Notes under the pieces: generated by a model
Databases searched by the model: none
What the model was told of the DNA's origin: nothing
What the model saw: the letters and a program-made list of their open reading frames with translations, nothing else
NCBI GenBank assembly: GCA_963850525.1
Contig: CAWKLQ010000012.1
Span: 310,001 to 374,000, forward strand
Direction: 5' to 3'
DNA: 64,000 nt
Source of the DNA: JAEMQF01 sp963850525
Lineage (GTDB): Bacteria > Pseudomonadota > Gammaproteobacteria > Burkholderiales > Burkholderiaceae_C
In this document: positions 7,576-15,673 of the stretch, piece by piece
Layout of the letters: every line of letters begins with the position of its first letter
How positions within the stretch are numbered: the stretch's first letter is position 1
Translations under genes and position numbers: made by a program

Positions 7576-9351
7576 ATGGACATGTCTGCTGCTGAACTGC
7601 GGCGCGCCGCACTGGCTCAGCCCAATACCCCCCCTACGACGGATCCCAACGGCTCGGAAATCCTTGTCCGCTGCCTGCAGGCCGAGGGCGTCAAGTACCT
7701 CTGGGGCTATCCCGGCGGTGCGGTTCTCTATATTTACGACGCCTTGTACAAACAAGACAGGATCGAACACGTCCTGGTGCGCCACGAGCAGGCGGCGGTC
7801 CACGCGGCCGATGGCTATGCGCGCGCCACGGGGGAAGTCGGCGTAGCGCTGGTGACTTCCGGGCCGGGCGTGACGAATGCCGTGACCGGCATCGCCACGG
7901 CGTACATGGATTCGATCCCGATGGTCATCATCACCGGCCAGGTGCCCACGCCTGCGATCGGCCTGGATGCGTTTCAGGAGTGCGACACCGTCGGCATCAC
8001 GCGCCCCATCGTCAAGCACAACTTCCTCGTCAAAGACGTACGCGACCTGGCGCTGACGATGAAGAAGGCGTTCCACATCGCGCGCAGCGGCCGGCCGGGC
8101 CCGGTGGTGGTCGACGTTCCCAAGGACGTTTCGCTCAAGACCACGCCCTACAGCTACCCGGCAACGCTGGAAATGCGCTCCTACAACCCGGTGCGCAAGG
8201 GCCATGGAGGGCAGATTCGCAAGGCGGTGCAGTTGTTGCTGGGGGCCAAACGCCCCTACATCTACACCGGCGGCGGCGTGATCCTGGGCGACGCGTGCGC
8301 CGAGCTGCGCCAGCTGGTCGATCTGCTCGGTTACCCCTGCACCAACACCTTGATGGGTCTGGGCGCGTTCCCGGCGAGCGACCCCAAATTCCTCGGAATG
8401 CTCGGCATGCACGGCACGTACGAGGCCAACATGACGATGCAGAACTGCGATGTGTTGATTGCGATCGGCGCGCGCTTCGACGACCGCGTCATCGGCAACC
8501 CGAAGCACTTTGCCAGCGTCGAGCGCAAGATCATCCACATCGACATCGACCCGTCGTCGATTTCCAAGCGCGTCAAAGTTGACATTCCGATCGTCGGCGA
8601 CGTCAAGGATGTGCTCCAGGACCTTGTTGCGCAGATCAAGGACAGCCCCACCAAACCGGACCGCGTGACGTTGTCCGCGTGGTGGAGCCAGATCAACGAC
8701 TGGCGCAAACAAAACTGCCTGAGTTACAAGAACAGCAGCGACGTCATCAAGCCGCAGTTCGTCGTCGAAAAACTCTGGGAGTTGACCAAAGGAAGCGACG
8801 TCTACATCACCTCCGACGTCGGCCAGCACCAGATGTGGGCTGCGCAGTACTACCGTTTCGAGGAGCCGCGCCGTTGGATCAATTCCGGCGGTCTCGGCAC
8901 GATGGGCGTGGGCTTGCCTTATGCGATGGGCATCAAACTCGCCAAGCCCCAGGCCGACGTGTTTTGCGTGACGGGCGAGGGCTCGATCCAGATGTGCATT
9001 CAGGAGCTATCGACCTGCCTGCAATACAAGACGCCTGTGAAGATCGTGTCGCTGAACAATCGTTACCTCGGGATGGTGCGGCAGTGGCAACAAATCGACT
9101 ACGGCGGGCGCTATTCGCACAGCTACATGGATGCGCTGCCCGATTTCGTGAAGCTCGCTGAAGCCTACGGCCACGTCGGCATGCTCGTCGAAAAACCGGG
9201 AGACGTGGAGCCGGCGTTGCGCGAAGCGATGCGCTTGAAAGACCGGACCGTGTTTCTCGATATCCGCACCGACCCGACGGAAAACGTCTGGCCCATGGTC
9301 AAGGCCGGCCAGGGCATCACCGAAATGCTGTTGGGCTCGGAAGACCTGTAG
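7576..9351 (+). CDS. ilvI: Acetolactate synthase, large (catalytic) subunit
   Basis: This ThDP-dependent enzyme condenses two pyruvates to 2-acetolactate, or pyruvate with 2-ketobutyrate, the first shared step of valine, leucine and isoleucine synthesis. The 591-residue protein has the N-terminal ThDP-activating Glu in VRHEQAAVHAADGYARATG, a central FAD-binding domain, and the ThDP/Mg motif GEGSIQMCIQELSTC in the C-terminal third. Starts at 7576 and 7582 (MSAAELRR) are both possible; 7576 lies seven bases after the AGAGG site. The regulatory subunit ilvH follows after a 165-base structured spacer. A group II intron lies upstream in the leader. Confidence 0.96.
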   Translation: MDMSAAELRRAALAQPNTPPTTDPNGSEILVRCLQAEGVKYLWGYPGGAVLYIYDALYKQDRIEHVLVRHEQAAVHAADGYARATGEVGVALVTSGPGVTNAVTGIATAYMDSIPMVIITGQVPTPAIGLDAFQECDTVGITRPIVKHNFLVKDVRDLALTMKKAFHIARSGRPGPVVVDVPKDVSLKTTPYSYPATLEMRSYNPVRKGHGGQIRKAVQLLLGAKRPYIYTGGGVILGDACAELRQLVDLLGYPCTNTLMGLGAFPASDPKFLGMLGMHGTYEANMTMQNCDVLIAIGARFDDRVIGNPKHFASVERKIIHIDIDPSSISKRVKVDIPIVGDVKDVLQDLVAQIKDSPTKPDRVTLSAWWSQINDWRKQNCLSYKNSSDVIKPQFVVEKLWELTKGSDVYITSDVGQHQMWAAQYYRFEEPRRWINSGGLGTMGVGLPYAMGIKLAKPQADVFCVTGEGSIQMCIQELSTCLQYKTPVKIVSLNNRYLGMVRQWQQIDYGGRYSHSYMDALPDFVKLAEAYGHVGMLVEKPGDVEPALREAMRLKDRTVFLDIRTDPTENVWPMVKAGQGITEMLLGSEDL

Positions 9352-9516
9352 TTCATGCCGCGAGGGAACGGGCCGTCGGCGCTACCGCACTGACAGGGCC
9401 ACCCTGGTGAATTGAGCCTCCGGCCTCCGGCCCGTGTCAACACTCTTCAGCGACTCGGCGTCGCCAAGGTCTGCTGGTTACCGCCAGTTCACCGCAGGGC
9501 ACGCCGATCTCAAATC
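9352..9516 (+). ncRNA. Structured ilvI-ilvH intercistronic RNA (candidate cis-regulator)
   Basis: The 165-base spacer between two subunits of one enzyme is unusually long and foldable. ACGGGCCG at 9368-9375 pairs perfectly with CGGCCCGT at 9428-9435 and encloses a CAGGG/CCCTG hairpin at 9394-9406. A separate GCGAC/GTCGC hairpin with a five-base loop is at 9450-9464. I recall a betaproteobacterial 'ilvH' RNA motif in the structured-RNA literature; whether this is an instance was not tested. GC richness makes some pairing likely by chance. Confidence 0.45.
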
Positions 9517-10008
9517 ATGAAACACATCATTGCCTTGCTTCTCGAAAACGAACCTGGAGCCTTGTCGCGCGTCGTCGGTCTGTTTTCCGCACGCGGCTAC
9601 AACATCGAGAGCCTGACCGTGGCGCCGACCGAAGACGCATCGTTGTCGCGAATGACGATCGTCACGACGGGCTCGGACGAAGTCATCGAGCAGATCACGA
9701 AACACTTGAACCGGCTCATTGAAGTCATCAAGGTCGTCGACCTGACCGAGGGCGCATTCACCGAGCGTGAACTGATGCTGATCAAGGTGCGCGCGGTGGG
9801 CAAGGAGCGCGAAGAAATGAAACGCATGGCCGACATCTTCCGCGGCCGCATCATCGACGTGACGGAGAAGAGCTACACCATCGAGCTGACCGGCGACGCC
9901 GGCAAACTCGATGCCTTCCTGGAAGCGATCGATCGCACTGCAATTTTGGAAACCGTGCGCACCGGCACCAGCGGGATCGGTCGCGGCGAGCGCATCTTGC
10001 GCGTTTGA
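9517..10008 (+). CDS. ilvH: Acetolactate synthase, small (regulatory) subunit
   Basis: This 163-residue subunit binds valine and confers feedback inhibition on IlvI. It starts MKHIIALLLENEPGALSRVVGLF, a typical ACT domain (residues 1-75) with the effector-site NEPGALSRV motif. The ALS_ss C-terminal domain follows, ending in the usual TGTSGIGRGER segment. The frame is open upstream to 9412, but the ATG at 9517 is where homologues begin. It lies downstream of ilvI and 50 bases before ilvC, clearly in one operon. Confidence 0.96.
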   Translation: MKHIIALLLENEPGALSRVVGLFSARGYNIESLTVAPTEDASLSRMTIVTTGSDEVIEQITKHLNRLIEVIKVVDLTEGAFTERELMLIKVRAVGKEREEMKRMADIFRGRIIDVTEKSYTIELTGDAGKLDAFLEAIDRTAILETVRTGTSGIGRGERILRV

Positions 10009-10058
10009 GTTCGAACCCCGCCCATGTTGAATCAATTGAGAGTCAGAAGGAGCAAGTG

Positions 10059-11075
10059 ATGAAGGTTTATTACGACAAAGACGCCGACCTGAGTTTGGTC
10101 AAGGGCAAGAACGTGACGATCGTCGGTTATGGCTCGCAGGGGCACGCCCACGCGCAAAACCTGAACGACAGCGGCGTCAAGGTCACGGTCGGTCTGCGCC
10201 GCGGCGGCGCGTCCTGGAACAAGGCGGAAAAGGCCGGCCTGCGCGTCGCCGAAGTCGCCGAGGCTGTGAAGAAGGCCGATGTCGTGATGATGCTCTTGCC
10301 CGACGAGCAAATCGCCGCGGTCTACAAGAACGATGTCGAGCCGAACATGAAGCAAGGCGCGTCGCTCGCCTTTGCGCACGGATTCAACGTGCACTACGGG
10401 CAGGTCGTGCCACGCGAGGACCTCGACGTCTGGATGGTCGCGCCCAAGGCGCCGGGGCACACCGTGCGTAACACCTATACGCAGGGCGGCGGCGTGCCGC
10501 ATCTGGTGGCGGTGCACGCCGACAAGAGCGGCAAGGCTCGGGATCTGGCCTTGAGTTACGCGGCGGCGAATGGCGGCGGCAGGGCCGGAATCATCGAAAC
10601 CAATTTCCGCGAAGAGACCGAGACCGACCTGTTCGGCGAGCAGGCGGTGCTGTGCGGTGGCACGGTTGAACTCATCAAGGCGGGGTTCGAGACCCTGGTG
10701 GAAGCCGGTTACGCGCCAGAGATGGCCTACTTCGAATGCCTGCACGAGCTGAAGCTGATCGTCGACCTGATCTACGAGGGCGGCATCGCGAACATGAACT
10801 ACTCGATCTCGAACAACGCCGAGTACGGCGAGTACGTGAGCGGCCCGAAGATCGTCAACGAGCAGACCAAGGACACCATGAGGCAGATGCTCAAGGACAT
10901 CCAGACGGGAGAGTACGCGAAGAGTTTCATCTTGGAGAACCGTGCCGGTGCACCGACGCTTCTGTCGCGTCGGCGCCTGATGGGCGAGCACCAGATCGAA
11001 GTGGTTGGCGAGAAGCTGCGCGCGATGATGCCCTGGATCAAGGCGAACAAGCTCGTCGACAAGAGCCGCAACTGA
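10059..11075 (+). CDS. ilvC: Ketol-acid reductoisomerase (NADP+), class I
   Basis: IlvC rearranges and reduces acetolactate or acetohydroxybutyrate to the dihydroxy acids of valine and isoleucine synthesis. The 338-residue length defines the short class I form. The N-terminal Rossmann motif is GYGSQGHAHAQNL, and residues RRGGASW after strand beta2 fit NADPH specificity. The C-terminal knotted domain has the metal ligands in NFREETETDLFGEQ and FECLHELKLIVDL. The start ATG at 10059 has a strong AGAAGGAG site. An upstream in-frame ATG-less extension to 10005 is rejected. pssA follows after 20 bases. Confidence 0.97.
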   Translation: MKVYYDKDADLSLVKGKNVTIVGYGSQGHAHAQNLNDSGVKVTVGLRRGGASWNKAEKAGLRVAEVAEAVKKADVVMMLLPDEQIAAVYKNDVEPNMKQGASLAFAHGFNVHYGQVVPREDLDVWMVAPKAPGHTVRNTYTQGGGVPHLVAVHADKSGKARDLALSYAAANGGGRAGIIETNFREETETDLFGEQAVLCGGTVELIKAGFETLVEAGYAPEMAYFECLHELKLIVDLIYEGGIANMNYSISNNAEYGEYVSGPKIVNEQTKDTMRQMLKDIQTGEYAKSFILENRAGAPTLLSRRRLMGEHQIEVVGEKLRAMMPWIKANKLVDKSRN

Positions 11076-11095
11076 CGCGCCAAGCCATCGCGATC

Positions 11096-11932
11096 ATGGT
11101 CGAAGACGCGCCCGACACCATCAGCGATTTGGCCCCGACGGCGAGCGTGCCGTTGCGGCCGAAACGCAAGGGTCTGTACATCCTGCCCAATGCGATCTCG
11201 CTGGCGGCGTTGTTTGCCAGCTTCTATGCAATCGTGATGGCAATGAATGGCCGCTTCGAGCTGTCGGCCTACGGCATCTTCAGCGCTGCGGTGCTGGACA
11301 GCCTGGACGGTCGCGTCGCGCGCATGACGAATTCGCAGAGCGCGTTCGGCGAGCAGATGGATAGCCTGTGCGACATGGTGAGCTTCGGTGCCGCGCCGGC
11401 GCTCATCGTCTATGAATGGGCGTTGCGCGACCTCGGCAAGTGGGGCTGGTTTCCGGCGTTTGTCTACATCGCCGGCGCGGCACTGCGGTTGGCGCGCTTC
11501 AACACCAACATCGGCGTCGTCGACAGACGCTACTTTCAGGGCTTGCCGAGTCCCGCGGCAGCGGCCTTGGTGATGGGCCTGATCTGGGTCATGGACGATG
11601 CCGGCTTGAGGAGCGTGAACAAGATCGACTGGTTGGCTTGGACGGCCTTCGCCGTCACGCTGTACGCCGGGCTGACGATGGTGACGAACGCGCCGTTCTA
11701 CAGCTTCAAGGACGTGAGCTTCAAGCGCAGCGTTCCGTTCATCGTCATCGTCGCCATTGCGTTGGCCATTGCCGTGATCAATATCCACCCGCCGATCGTG
11801 CTGTTCGCGCTGTTCTGCGCCTACGGCGTGTCCGGCTACGCCGTCTACGCGTGGAAGCGCATGAAGGGCCGACGGGCGAGCGTGATCGCCACTTCCACCG
11901 ACGAACCCGAAGAAGAAGGGCTGCACCGCTGA
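11096..11932 (+). CDS. pssA: CDP-diacylglycerol-serine O-phosphatidyltransferase
   Basis: This integral membrane enzyme makes phosphatidylserine from CDP-diacylglycerol and L-serine, the precursor of phosphatidylethanolamine. The 278-residue protein contains the complete CDP-alcohol phosphotransferase signature DGxxARx8Gx3Dx3D starting at Asp71 (DGRVARMTNSQSAFG, then Asp and Asp). Six or more hydrophobic segments follow, and the C-terminus is charged. Start ATG at 11096 gives MVEDAPDT. It sits between ilvC and leuA as in many betaproteobacteria. I recall psd beside pssA in relatives; no psd is in this window. Confidence 0.93.
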   Translation: MVEDAPDTISDLAPTASVPLRPKRKGLYILPNAISLAALFASFYAIVMAMNGRFELSAYGIFSAAVLDSLDGRVARMTNSQSAFGEQMDSLCDMVSFGAAPALIVYEWALRDLGKWGWFPAFVYIAGAALRLARFNTNIGVVDRRYFQGLPSPAAAALVMGLIWVMDDAGLRSVNKIDWLAWTAFAVTLYAGLTMVTNAPFYSFKDVSFKRSVPFIVIVAIALAIAVINIHPPIVLFALFCAYGVSGYAVYAWKRMKGRRASVIATSTDEPEEEGLHR

Positions 11933-11964
11933 GCCCTGCGGCGCAGCATGCTATATTCCTCCGC

Positions 11965-12021
11965 ATGAGAGACCTGCGCCCGATCGACATTCTTCTACTA
12001 GGAGTTCAAGGGGCTCGTTGA
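11965..12021 (+). CDS. Candidate leucine leader peptide upstream of leuA
   Basis: This 18-codon ORF encodes MRDLRPIDILLLGVQGAR, with an Ile-Leu-Leu-Leu run and one further Leu, and ends at TGA 12019-12021. A terminator hairpin starts 23 bases after the stop, then leuA. That order (short Leu-rich ORF, terminator, leucine biosynthesis gene) is the classic layout of transcription attenuation. A CTATAT/TATATT -10-like box at 11951-11957 lies only seven to eight bases before the ATG, so the leader mRNA may lack a 5' untranslated region. Antiterminator pairing was not worked out. Confidence 0.6.
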   Translation: MRDLRPIDILLLGVQGAR

Positions 12022-12044
12022 TCGACTGTTTTCGTATCGTCGCT

Positions 12045-12077
12045 ACGGCCCGTTTGCAAACCGCAACGGGCCGTTTT
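12045..12077 (+). terminator. Intrinsic terminator/attenuator before leuA
   Basis: A perfect 10-bp stem pairs ACGGCCCGTT (12045-12054) with AACGGGCCGT (12065-12074) across a ten-base loop and runs into TTTTGCTTTT. It lies between the Leu-rich leader ORF and leuA, where it would stop transcription of leuA itself. It therefore fits an attenuator better than an end-of-operon terminator for pssA, though it could serve both. Confidence 0.75.
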
Positions 12078-12093
12078 GCTTTTGGAGACTCAC

Positions 12094-13635
12094 ATGGCTG
12101 ACAAGATCATCATTTTCGACACGACATTGCGCGACGGCGAGCAGTCGCCCGGCGCCTCGATGACCAAAGACGAAAAGCTGCGCATCGCGCGCCAGCTGGA
12201 GCGGCTCAAGGTCGACGTCATCGAGGCCGGCTTTGCCGCATCGTCGAACGGCGATTTCGAATGCGTCAAGGCGATCGCGCACACCGTCAAAGACAGCATC
12301 GTGTGTTCCCTGGCCCGCGCCAACGACCGTGACATCGCACGGGCCGCGGAAGCCCTGCGCGGCGGGCATGCGACGCGAATTCACCTGTTCATCGCGACGA
12401 GCGCGCTGCACATGGAGAAGAAGCTGCGCATGACCCCCGACCAGGTGTACGAGCAGGCGAAACTGTCGGTGCGCTACGCGCGCAATCTTGCCGCAGATGT
12501 GGAGTTCTCTCCCGAAGACGGCTATCGGTCCGACCCCGACTTCCTGTGCCGGGTGCTCGAGACGGCGATCGCCGAAGGTGCGACGACGATCAACATTCCC
12601 GACACCGTGGGCTATGCGATTCCGGAGCTGTACGGCAGCTTCATCAAGTCGCTTCGCGAACGCATCCCGAACTCTGCCAAGGCGGTCTGGTCGGTGCACT
12701 GCCACAACGACCTGGGCATGGCCGTGGCGAATTCGCTGGCCGGGGTGCAACTCGGCGGTGCGCGCCAGATCGAGTGCACGATCAACGGCCTGGGCGAACG
12801 CGCCGGCAACTGCTCGCTCGAAGAAGTCGTGATGGCGCTGCGCACGCGGCGCGACTATTTCGGCTTTGACATCGGCGTGGACACGACGCAAATCGTTCCG
12901 GCGTCGCGGCTGGTCTCGCAGACGACGGGCTTCGTCGTGCAACCCAACAAGGCGGTCGTCGGCGCGAACGCGTTTGCGCACGCCTCCGGGATTCATCAGG
13001 ACGGGGTGCTCAAAGCGCGCGACACCTACGAAATCATGCGTGCCGAAGACGTGGGCTGGGCGGCCAACAAAATCGTGCTGGGCAAGCTGTCGGGCCGCAA
13101 TGCGTTCCGGCAGCGCCTCCAAGAGTTGGGCATTGCGCTTGAATCTGAAACCGAAGTGAATGCGGCGTTCGCAAGATTCAAGGAACTCGCCGATCGCAAG
13201 AGCGACATCTTCGATGAAGACATCCTCGCGTTGGTGATGGACGAGTCGGTCAAGTCGCAGCACGAGCACTATCGCTTTTTATCTCTCGCGCAGCGCTCCG
13301 AAACCGGTGGGCGGCCGCATGCCAAAGTGGCTTTTCTGTCAGGCGCCGATGAGCGCCGCGCCGAGAGCGACGGCAACGGCCCGGTCGATGCGAGCTTGAA
13401 GGCGGTCGAGTCGGTCGTGCACAGCGGCGCCGAGATGTTGCTTTATTCCGTCAATGCGATCACTTCGGGGAGCACCGAATCGCAGGGGGAGGTGACGGTA
13501 CGCCTTCAGTTGGGGGGGCGGGTCGTGAACGGTGTGGGCGCGGATCCGGATATCGTGGTCGCCTCAGTCAAGGCCTATTTGAGCGCTTTGAACAAACTTG
13601 AGAGCAAGGTCGAGCGCGTTTCGGCACAAGGGTGA
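12094..13635 (+). CDS. leuA: 2-isopropylmalate synthase
   Basis: LeuA condenses acetyl-CoA with 2-ketoisovalerate, the committed step of leucine synthesis. The 513-residue protein starts MADKIIIFDTTLRDGEQSPG, the DRE-TIM metallolyase signature. Metal-binding His202 and His204 lie in HCHNDLGMA. The GLGERAGNCSLEE motif and the C-terminal LeuA allosteric domain (about residues 385-510) are present, so leucine feedback is expected. An in-frame start at 12076 lies in the attenuator tail and is less likely. Expression is probably controlled by the leader peptide and terminator just upstream. Confidence 0.96.
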   Translation: MADKIIIFDTTLRDGEQSPGASMTKDEKLRIARQLERLKVDVIEAGFAASSNGDFECVKAIAHTVKDSIVCSLARANDRDIARAAEALRGGHATRIHLFIATSALHMEKKLRMTPDQVYEQAKLSVRYARNLAADVEFSPEDGYRSDPDFLCRVLETAIAEGATTINIPDTVGYAIPELYGSFIKSLRERIPNSAKAVWSVHCHNDLGMAVANSLAGVQLGGARQIECTINGLGERAGNCSLEEVVMALRTRRDYFGFDIGVDTTQIVPASRLVSQTTGFVVQPNKAVVGANAFAHASGIHQDGVLKARDTYEIMRAEDVGWAANKIVLGKLSGRNAFRQRLQELGIALESETEVNAAFARFKELADRKSDIFDEDILALVMDESVKSQHEHYRFLSLAQRSETGGRPHAKVAFLSGADERRAESDGNGPVDASLKAVESVVHSGAEMLLYSVNAITSGSTESQGEVTVRLQLGGRVVNGVGADPDIVVASVKAYLSALNKLESKVERVSAQG

Positions 13636-13700
13636 ACAGGGTCACGGTCGCTTTTCTCAATCAAGATTCGACTTCACGAAGCTCTCGTAACTTTTTGATA

Positions 13701-13729
13701 TTGCGCGACTTTTTTGCTTCACCTACACT
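13701..13729 (+). promoter_or_regulatory. Candidate promoter of the PBP7-type peptidase gene
   Basis: TTGCGC at 13701-13706 and TACACT at 13724-13729 are separated by 17 bases. Transcription would begin at or within a base of the ATG at 13736, predicting a leaderless mRNA. The -35 match is partial. Confidence 0.35.
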
Positions 13730-13735
13730 CCAGGC

Positions 13736-14803
13736 ATGGGAGCGAAAAAGATTGCCGTCATAGCGTTGAGGCTGAATGTTTGCGCCGCGTTTCTGGCGCT
13801 TGCGGGGTCTGCGGCGTGCGCGCGGGCAGCGGCTGTGTCACCCCCCGCTGGCGCGGATCTCTTCCTGGCGCAACCGGTGCCAATGCAAGAGTTGCGGCCA
13901 GTGCATCGTGTGGCGCTGCGCAAGAACCGGAACGTGAGTCCGGGGCGCGCGAGCGCCAAGGCGGCTTACACCTCGCGCCGCCACTCTGTGGGCGAAGTCG
14001 CGGGCTTGAGCAAAACGTCTGATTCGCTTCAGCTCAAATCGAGCGCCGCACTGGTGATCGACCAGGAGACGAGTGAAGTCCTCGTCTCGAAGAACGCCGA
14101 CGCGGTGCTTCCCATCGCTTCGCTGACGAAGTTGATGACGGCGCTGGTGATTGCCGAGGCGAAAATTCCGCTGGATGAATTGCTCATCGTCAGCCAGGAC
14201 GACGTCGACACGGAAAAGGGCAGCCGCTCGCGCCTGAAGGTGGGCACTCAGCTCACGCGCAGCGAGATGCTGCACCTGGCGCTGATGGCCTCGGAAAACC
14301 GCGCGGCTCACACTTTGGGACGAACCTTCCCCGGGGGCAGCGAGGCGTTCGTCGAGGCGATGAACGCGAAGAGCAAAGAACTGGGAATGAGCGACACGAG
14401 CTTTGTCGAATCGACAGGCCTGTCGAGCCGCAACCGGTCCAGCGCGCGCGATCTCGCGACCCTCGTTGGCGCGGCACATCAGCACCCGATCATTCGGGAA
14501 ATGTCGGTGTCGCATCAGGCCAAGGTCGAAGTGGGTCGGCGCAACCTTCAGTTCCACACGACAAACCGATTGGTGCTGCGTGCGGACTGGGACATCGGCC
14601 TGCAAAAGACCGGCTACATCGCCGAAGCCGGGCGCTGCCTGGTGATGCAGGCGACCCTGTCTGGGCGGCCCTTGATCATGGTCTTTCTCGACTCGGCGGG
14701 AAGACACTCCCGGCTCGGAGACGCCGAGCGTGTGCGCCGCTGGCTCACGCTGAATGCGCCTGCGGCGACTTCGACGCGCGCCGGCGCAAGACTCACCTCT
14801 TGA
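13736..14803 (+). CDS. pbpG: D-alanyl-D-alanine endopeptidase (PBP7-type, peptidase S11)
   Basis: This periplasmic penicillin-binding protein cleaves peptidoglycan cross-links. The 355-residue product has a signal peptide (residues 1-30, ending SAACARA). A basic linker of about 70 residues rich in Arg and Ser precedes the S11 domain at about residue 100. All three active-site motifs are intact: Ser129-Leu-Thr-Lys132, Ser186-Glu-Asn188, and Lys291-Thr-Gly. No C-terminal amphipathic anchor like that of PBP5/6 is seen, which favours the PBP7 type. It is monocistronic and converges on the IclR gene. Confidence 0.9.
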   Translation: MGAKKIAVIALRLNVCAAFLALAGSAACARAAAVSPPAGADLFLAQPVPMQELRPVHRVALRKNRNVSPGRASAKAAYTSRRHSVGEVAGLSKTSDSLQLKSSAALVIDQETSEVLVSKNADAVLPIASLTKLMTALVIAEAKIPLDELLIVSQDDVDTEKGSRSRLKVGTQLTRSEMLHLALMASENRAAHTLGRTFPGGSEAFVEAMNAKSKELGMSDTSFVESTGLSSRNRSSARDLATLVGAAHQHPIIREMSVSHQAKVEVGRRNLQFHTTNRLVLRADWDIGLQKTGYIAEAGRCLVMQATLSGRPLIMVFLDSAGRHSRLGDAERVRRWLTLNAPAATSTRAGARLTS

Positions 14804-14824
14804 GTTGGGTTGCGGGGCGGGCGC

Positions 14825-15595
14825 TCAGGCGCCGTGATGCCCGAGAGACGCGGAGATCTGCGCCGCAGTCGCCTTCAGGCGTTCGAGCCACGCGTCGTCG
14901 AGACGGTCCGCAGGGGCGGAGATCGATAAACCGGCAATCAACTTGCCCTGGTCATCGACGATTCGCGCCGCCATGCAGCGCACTCCCACTTCCAGTTCCT
15001 CGTTGTCGCGCGCCGTCCCCTCACGCTTGACGCGCGCGAGTTCGCGCTCGAGCGCACCGACGTTTGTGATGCTGTTGCGCGTGTGGCCGGCCAGTCCGGT
15101 GCGCGTCGCGTAGGCGCGCACGCGCAGCGCGTCGTCCTCTGCAAGAAACAGTTTGCCCACTGACGTGAGGTGCAGCGGCGCGCGCCCGCCGATCGCACGC
15201 ACCACTTGCATGCCGGAGCGCTCGCTGTAGGCGCGCTCGATGTAGATGATCTCGTCGCCCTGGCGCATCGAGAGGTTCACCGGCTGATGCGTGAGGCGGT
15301 GCAGCTCGCGCATCGGCGTGAGCGCGGCGTCGCGAACGTCCAGCCGTGCCTTGACCAGATTGCCGAGCTCGAGCAAGCGCATTCCCAGGCGATAACTGCC
15401 GACCTCGGGCCGGTCGACAAAACGGCCGATCGTCAGGTCGTTCAGGATGCGGTGCGCCGTTGACGGGTGCAGGCCGGTCTTCGCGCTGATGACTTTCAGC
15501 GGCACCGGCTCCTGGTGCGACGCGAGCAGGTCCAGCAGCGCGAAGGTTCGCTCGAGCACCTGGATGGTGGGGGACTTCTCATGCGTTGAATCCAT
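14825..15595 (-). CDS. IclR family transcriptional regulator
   Basis: This 256-residue DNA-binding regulator has an N-terminal winged helix (residues about 10-70; TFALLDLLASHQEPVPLKVI and GLHPSTAHRILNDL) and a C-terminal IclR effector domain (about 80-250) with the conserved EVGVRCMAARI and GLSISAP stretches. IclR proteins usually control degradation of aromatic or other organic acids, but no such genes are adjacent. It lies 78 bases downstream of hpnE on the same strand and could be read from the hpn transcript. Its ligand is unknown. Confidence 0.88.
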   Translation of the reverse strand: MDSTHEKSPTIQVLERTFALLDLLASHQEPVPLKVISAKTGLHPSTAHRILNDLTIGRFVDRPEVGSYRLGMRLLELGNLVKARLDVRDAALTPMRELHRLTHQPVNLSMRQGDEIIYIERAYSERSGMQVVRAIGGRAPLHLTSVGKLFLAEDDALRVRAYATRTGLAGHTRNSITNVGALERELARVKREGTARDNEELEVGVRCMAARIVDDQGKLIAGLSISAPADRLDDAWLERLKATAAQISASLGHHGA

Positions 15596-15673
15596 GCGAC
15601 AAAACTCTCGTCATCCGAAGTTGATCTCGAACCGCCTGGGGGCAACTGTAGTGCGCAGCGCGGACGTGAGGGC

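Noticed and set aside
12045..12077. The hairpin as a plain end-of-operon terminator for pssA only
   Set aside because: It lies after a Leu-rich ORF and only 17 bases before leuA, so attenuation of leuA explains its position better, although it may also end pssA transcripts.
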